Assembly (NCBI GenBank): GCA_002779045.1
Contig: PEXO01000273.1
Span: 1-5,267, forward strand
Length of the DNA stretch: 5,267 nucleotides
Source: Elusimicrobia bacterium CG08_land_8_20_14_0_20_59_10
Lineage (GTDB): Bacteria; Elusimicrobiota; Elusimicrobia; Elusimicrobiales; UBA9959
Direction of reading: 5' to 3'
Shown here: positions 5,075 through 5,267 of the stretch, piece by piece
Layout: every line of letters begins with the position of its first letter
Position numbering within the stretch: position 1 is the first letter of the stretch
Notes under the pieces: generated by a model
What the model saw: only the letters and a program-made list of their open reading frames with translations
Database searches by the model: none
Told to the model about the DNA's origin: nothing
Position numbers and translations under genes: made by a program

Positions 5075-5265
5075 GCGTTCACTCCCGTAGCGGCATGCGC
5101 GATACCCTTCGCCCCGACCAACATGCTCCCCTTGGCCCTGGCAAGCAGGCTGCCGAAAGGGTCCTGCACCCGGACAACACGCGGGATCTGCGCCCGGCCG
5201 GCTTCTCCAACTTGCCGGCGAAGTTTTTCCCGTTTTGCTTTCCCGAGTTCCTGATTTTTAATCAT
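5071..5265 (-). CDS. 64-codon ORF starting in repeat R1, doubtful
   Basis: The ORF begins in R1 with MIKNQELGKAKREKLRRQVG, a charged stretch likely to be helical, and continues RAQIPRVVRVQDPFGSLLAR to GVNA. Its stop overlaps the ATG of the DUF4062 fusion (ATGA). No ribosome site is visible before the ATG within the two bases that remain, and in the left R1 copy the equivalent ATG follows CTTCAAATCTTT, also without one. I recognise no family. It may be a leader peptide, the shortened start of an older gene, or non-coding. Confidence 0.3.
   Translation of the reverse strand: MIKNQELGKAKREKLRRQVGEAGRAQIPRVVRVQDPFGSLLARAKGSMLVGAKGIAHAATGVNA
5164..5184 (-). repeat. Direct repeat R3, outer copy (21 bp)
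   Basis: This is the partner of 4599-4619 (20 of 21 identical). It lies 20 bases inside the right R1 copy and, with the inner copy, brackets a 544-bp segment containing the DUF4062 fusion gene. Confidence 0.75.
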
Positions 5266-5267
5266 AA
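5205..5267 (-). repeat. Direct repeat R1, right copy (63 bp, reaches window edge)
   Basis: This is 61 of 63 identical to 146-208 and is cut by the window end, so it may be longer. In the left copy R1 is immediately preceded on the minus strand by R2. If the two loci share the same composite repeat, the bases after 5267 should continue as R2 (agatttgaagcag...). It carries the same inverted repeat as the left copy (AACTTCGCCGGCAAGTT, 5225-5209), differing only at the unpaired base. Confidence 0.95.

Overview
This is a GC-rich bacterial window. Every gene I can support lies on the minus strand, so transcription reads right to left. It looks like an accessory or genomic-island region. It holds partial or shortened members of mobile-gene families (DUF4062, RhuM, AlbA_2), unrecognised genes, and AT-rich direct repeats between the gene blocks. 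There is no rRNA, tRNA, recombinase or transposase. The host cannot be named; an environmental or gut anaerobe of a phylum such as Verrucomicrobiota/Kiritimatiellota or Desulfobacterota is only a guess from the style of the proteins.

Layout in transcription order. (1) Repeat R1 at the right edge (5267-5205) opens a 64-codon ORF of doubtful status. This overlaps by ATGA a 125-aa gene that joins the start of a DUF4062 domain to a winged-helix C-terminus, as if about 400 residues had been deleted in frame. A 38-codon ORF then bridges to the next block, with ATGA overlaps at both ends. (2) Three tightly packed genes follow: a 96-aa helical protein, a 537-aa helical protein of unknown function, and a 79-aa eight-cysteine zinc-binding protein whose start overlaps the 537-aa stop. 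They probably form one operon and are the best candidate here for an undescribed system. (3) A GC-rich hairpin and repeat R2 (78 bp) follow. (4) A RhuM-family protein cut to its N-terminal half is coupled by ATGA to a full-length 528-aa AlbA_2/GHKL-type ATP-binding protein with a Fic-like C-terminal winged helix. (5) A second R2 copy (77/78 identical) supplies the last codons of that gene and runs straight into a second R1 copy (61/63 identical). (6) The start of a small cupin gene runs off the left edge.

The pattern repeat / operon / repeat / operon / repeat / gene, all in one orientation, resembles a cassette array. The repeats are not recognisable integron attC sites. Their two reading frames suggest they descend from the junction of an older gene pair. 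The functional links proposed between genes are inferences from spacing and order.
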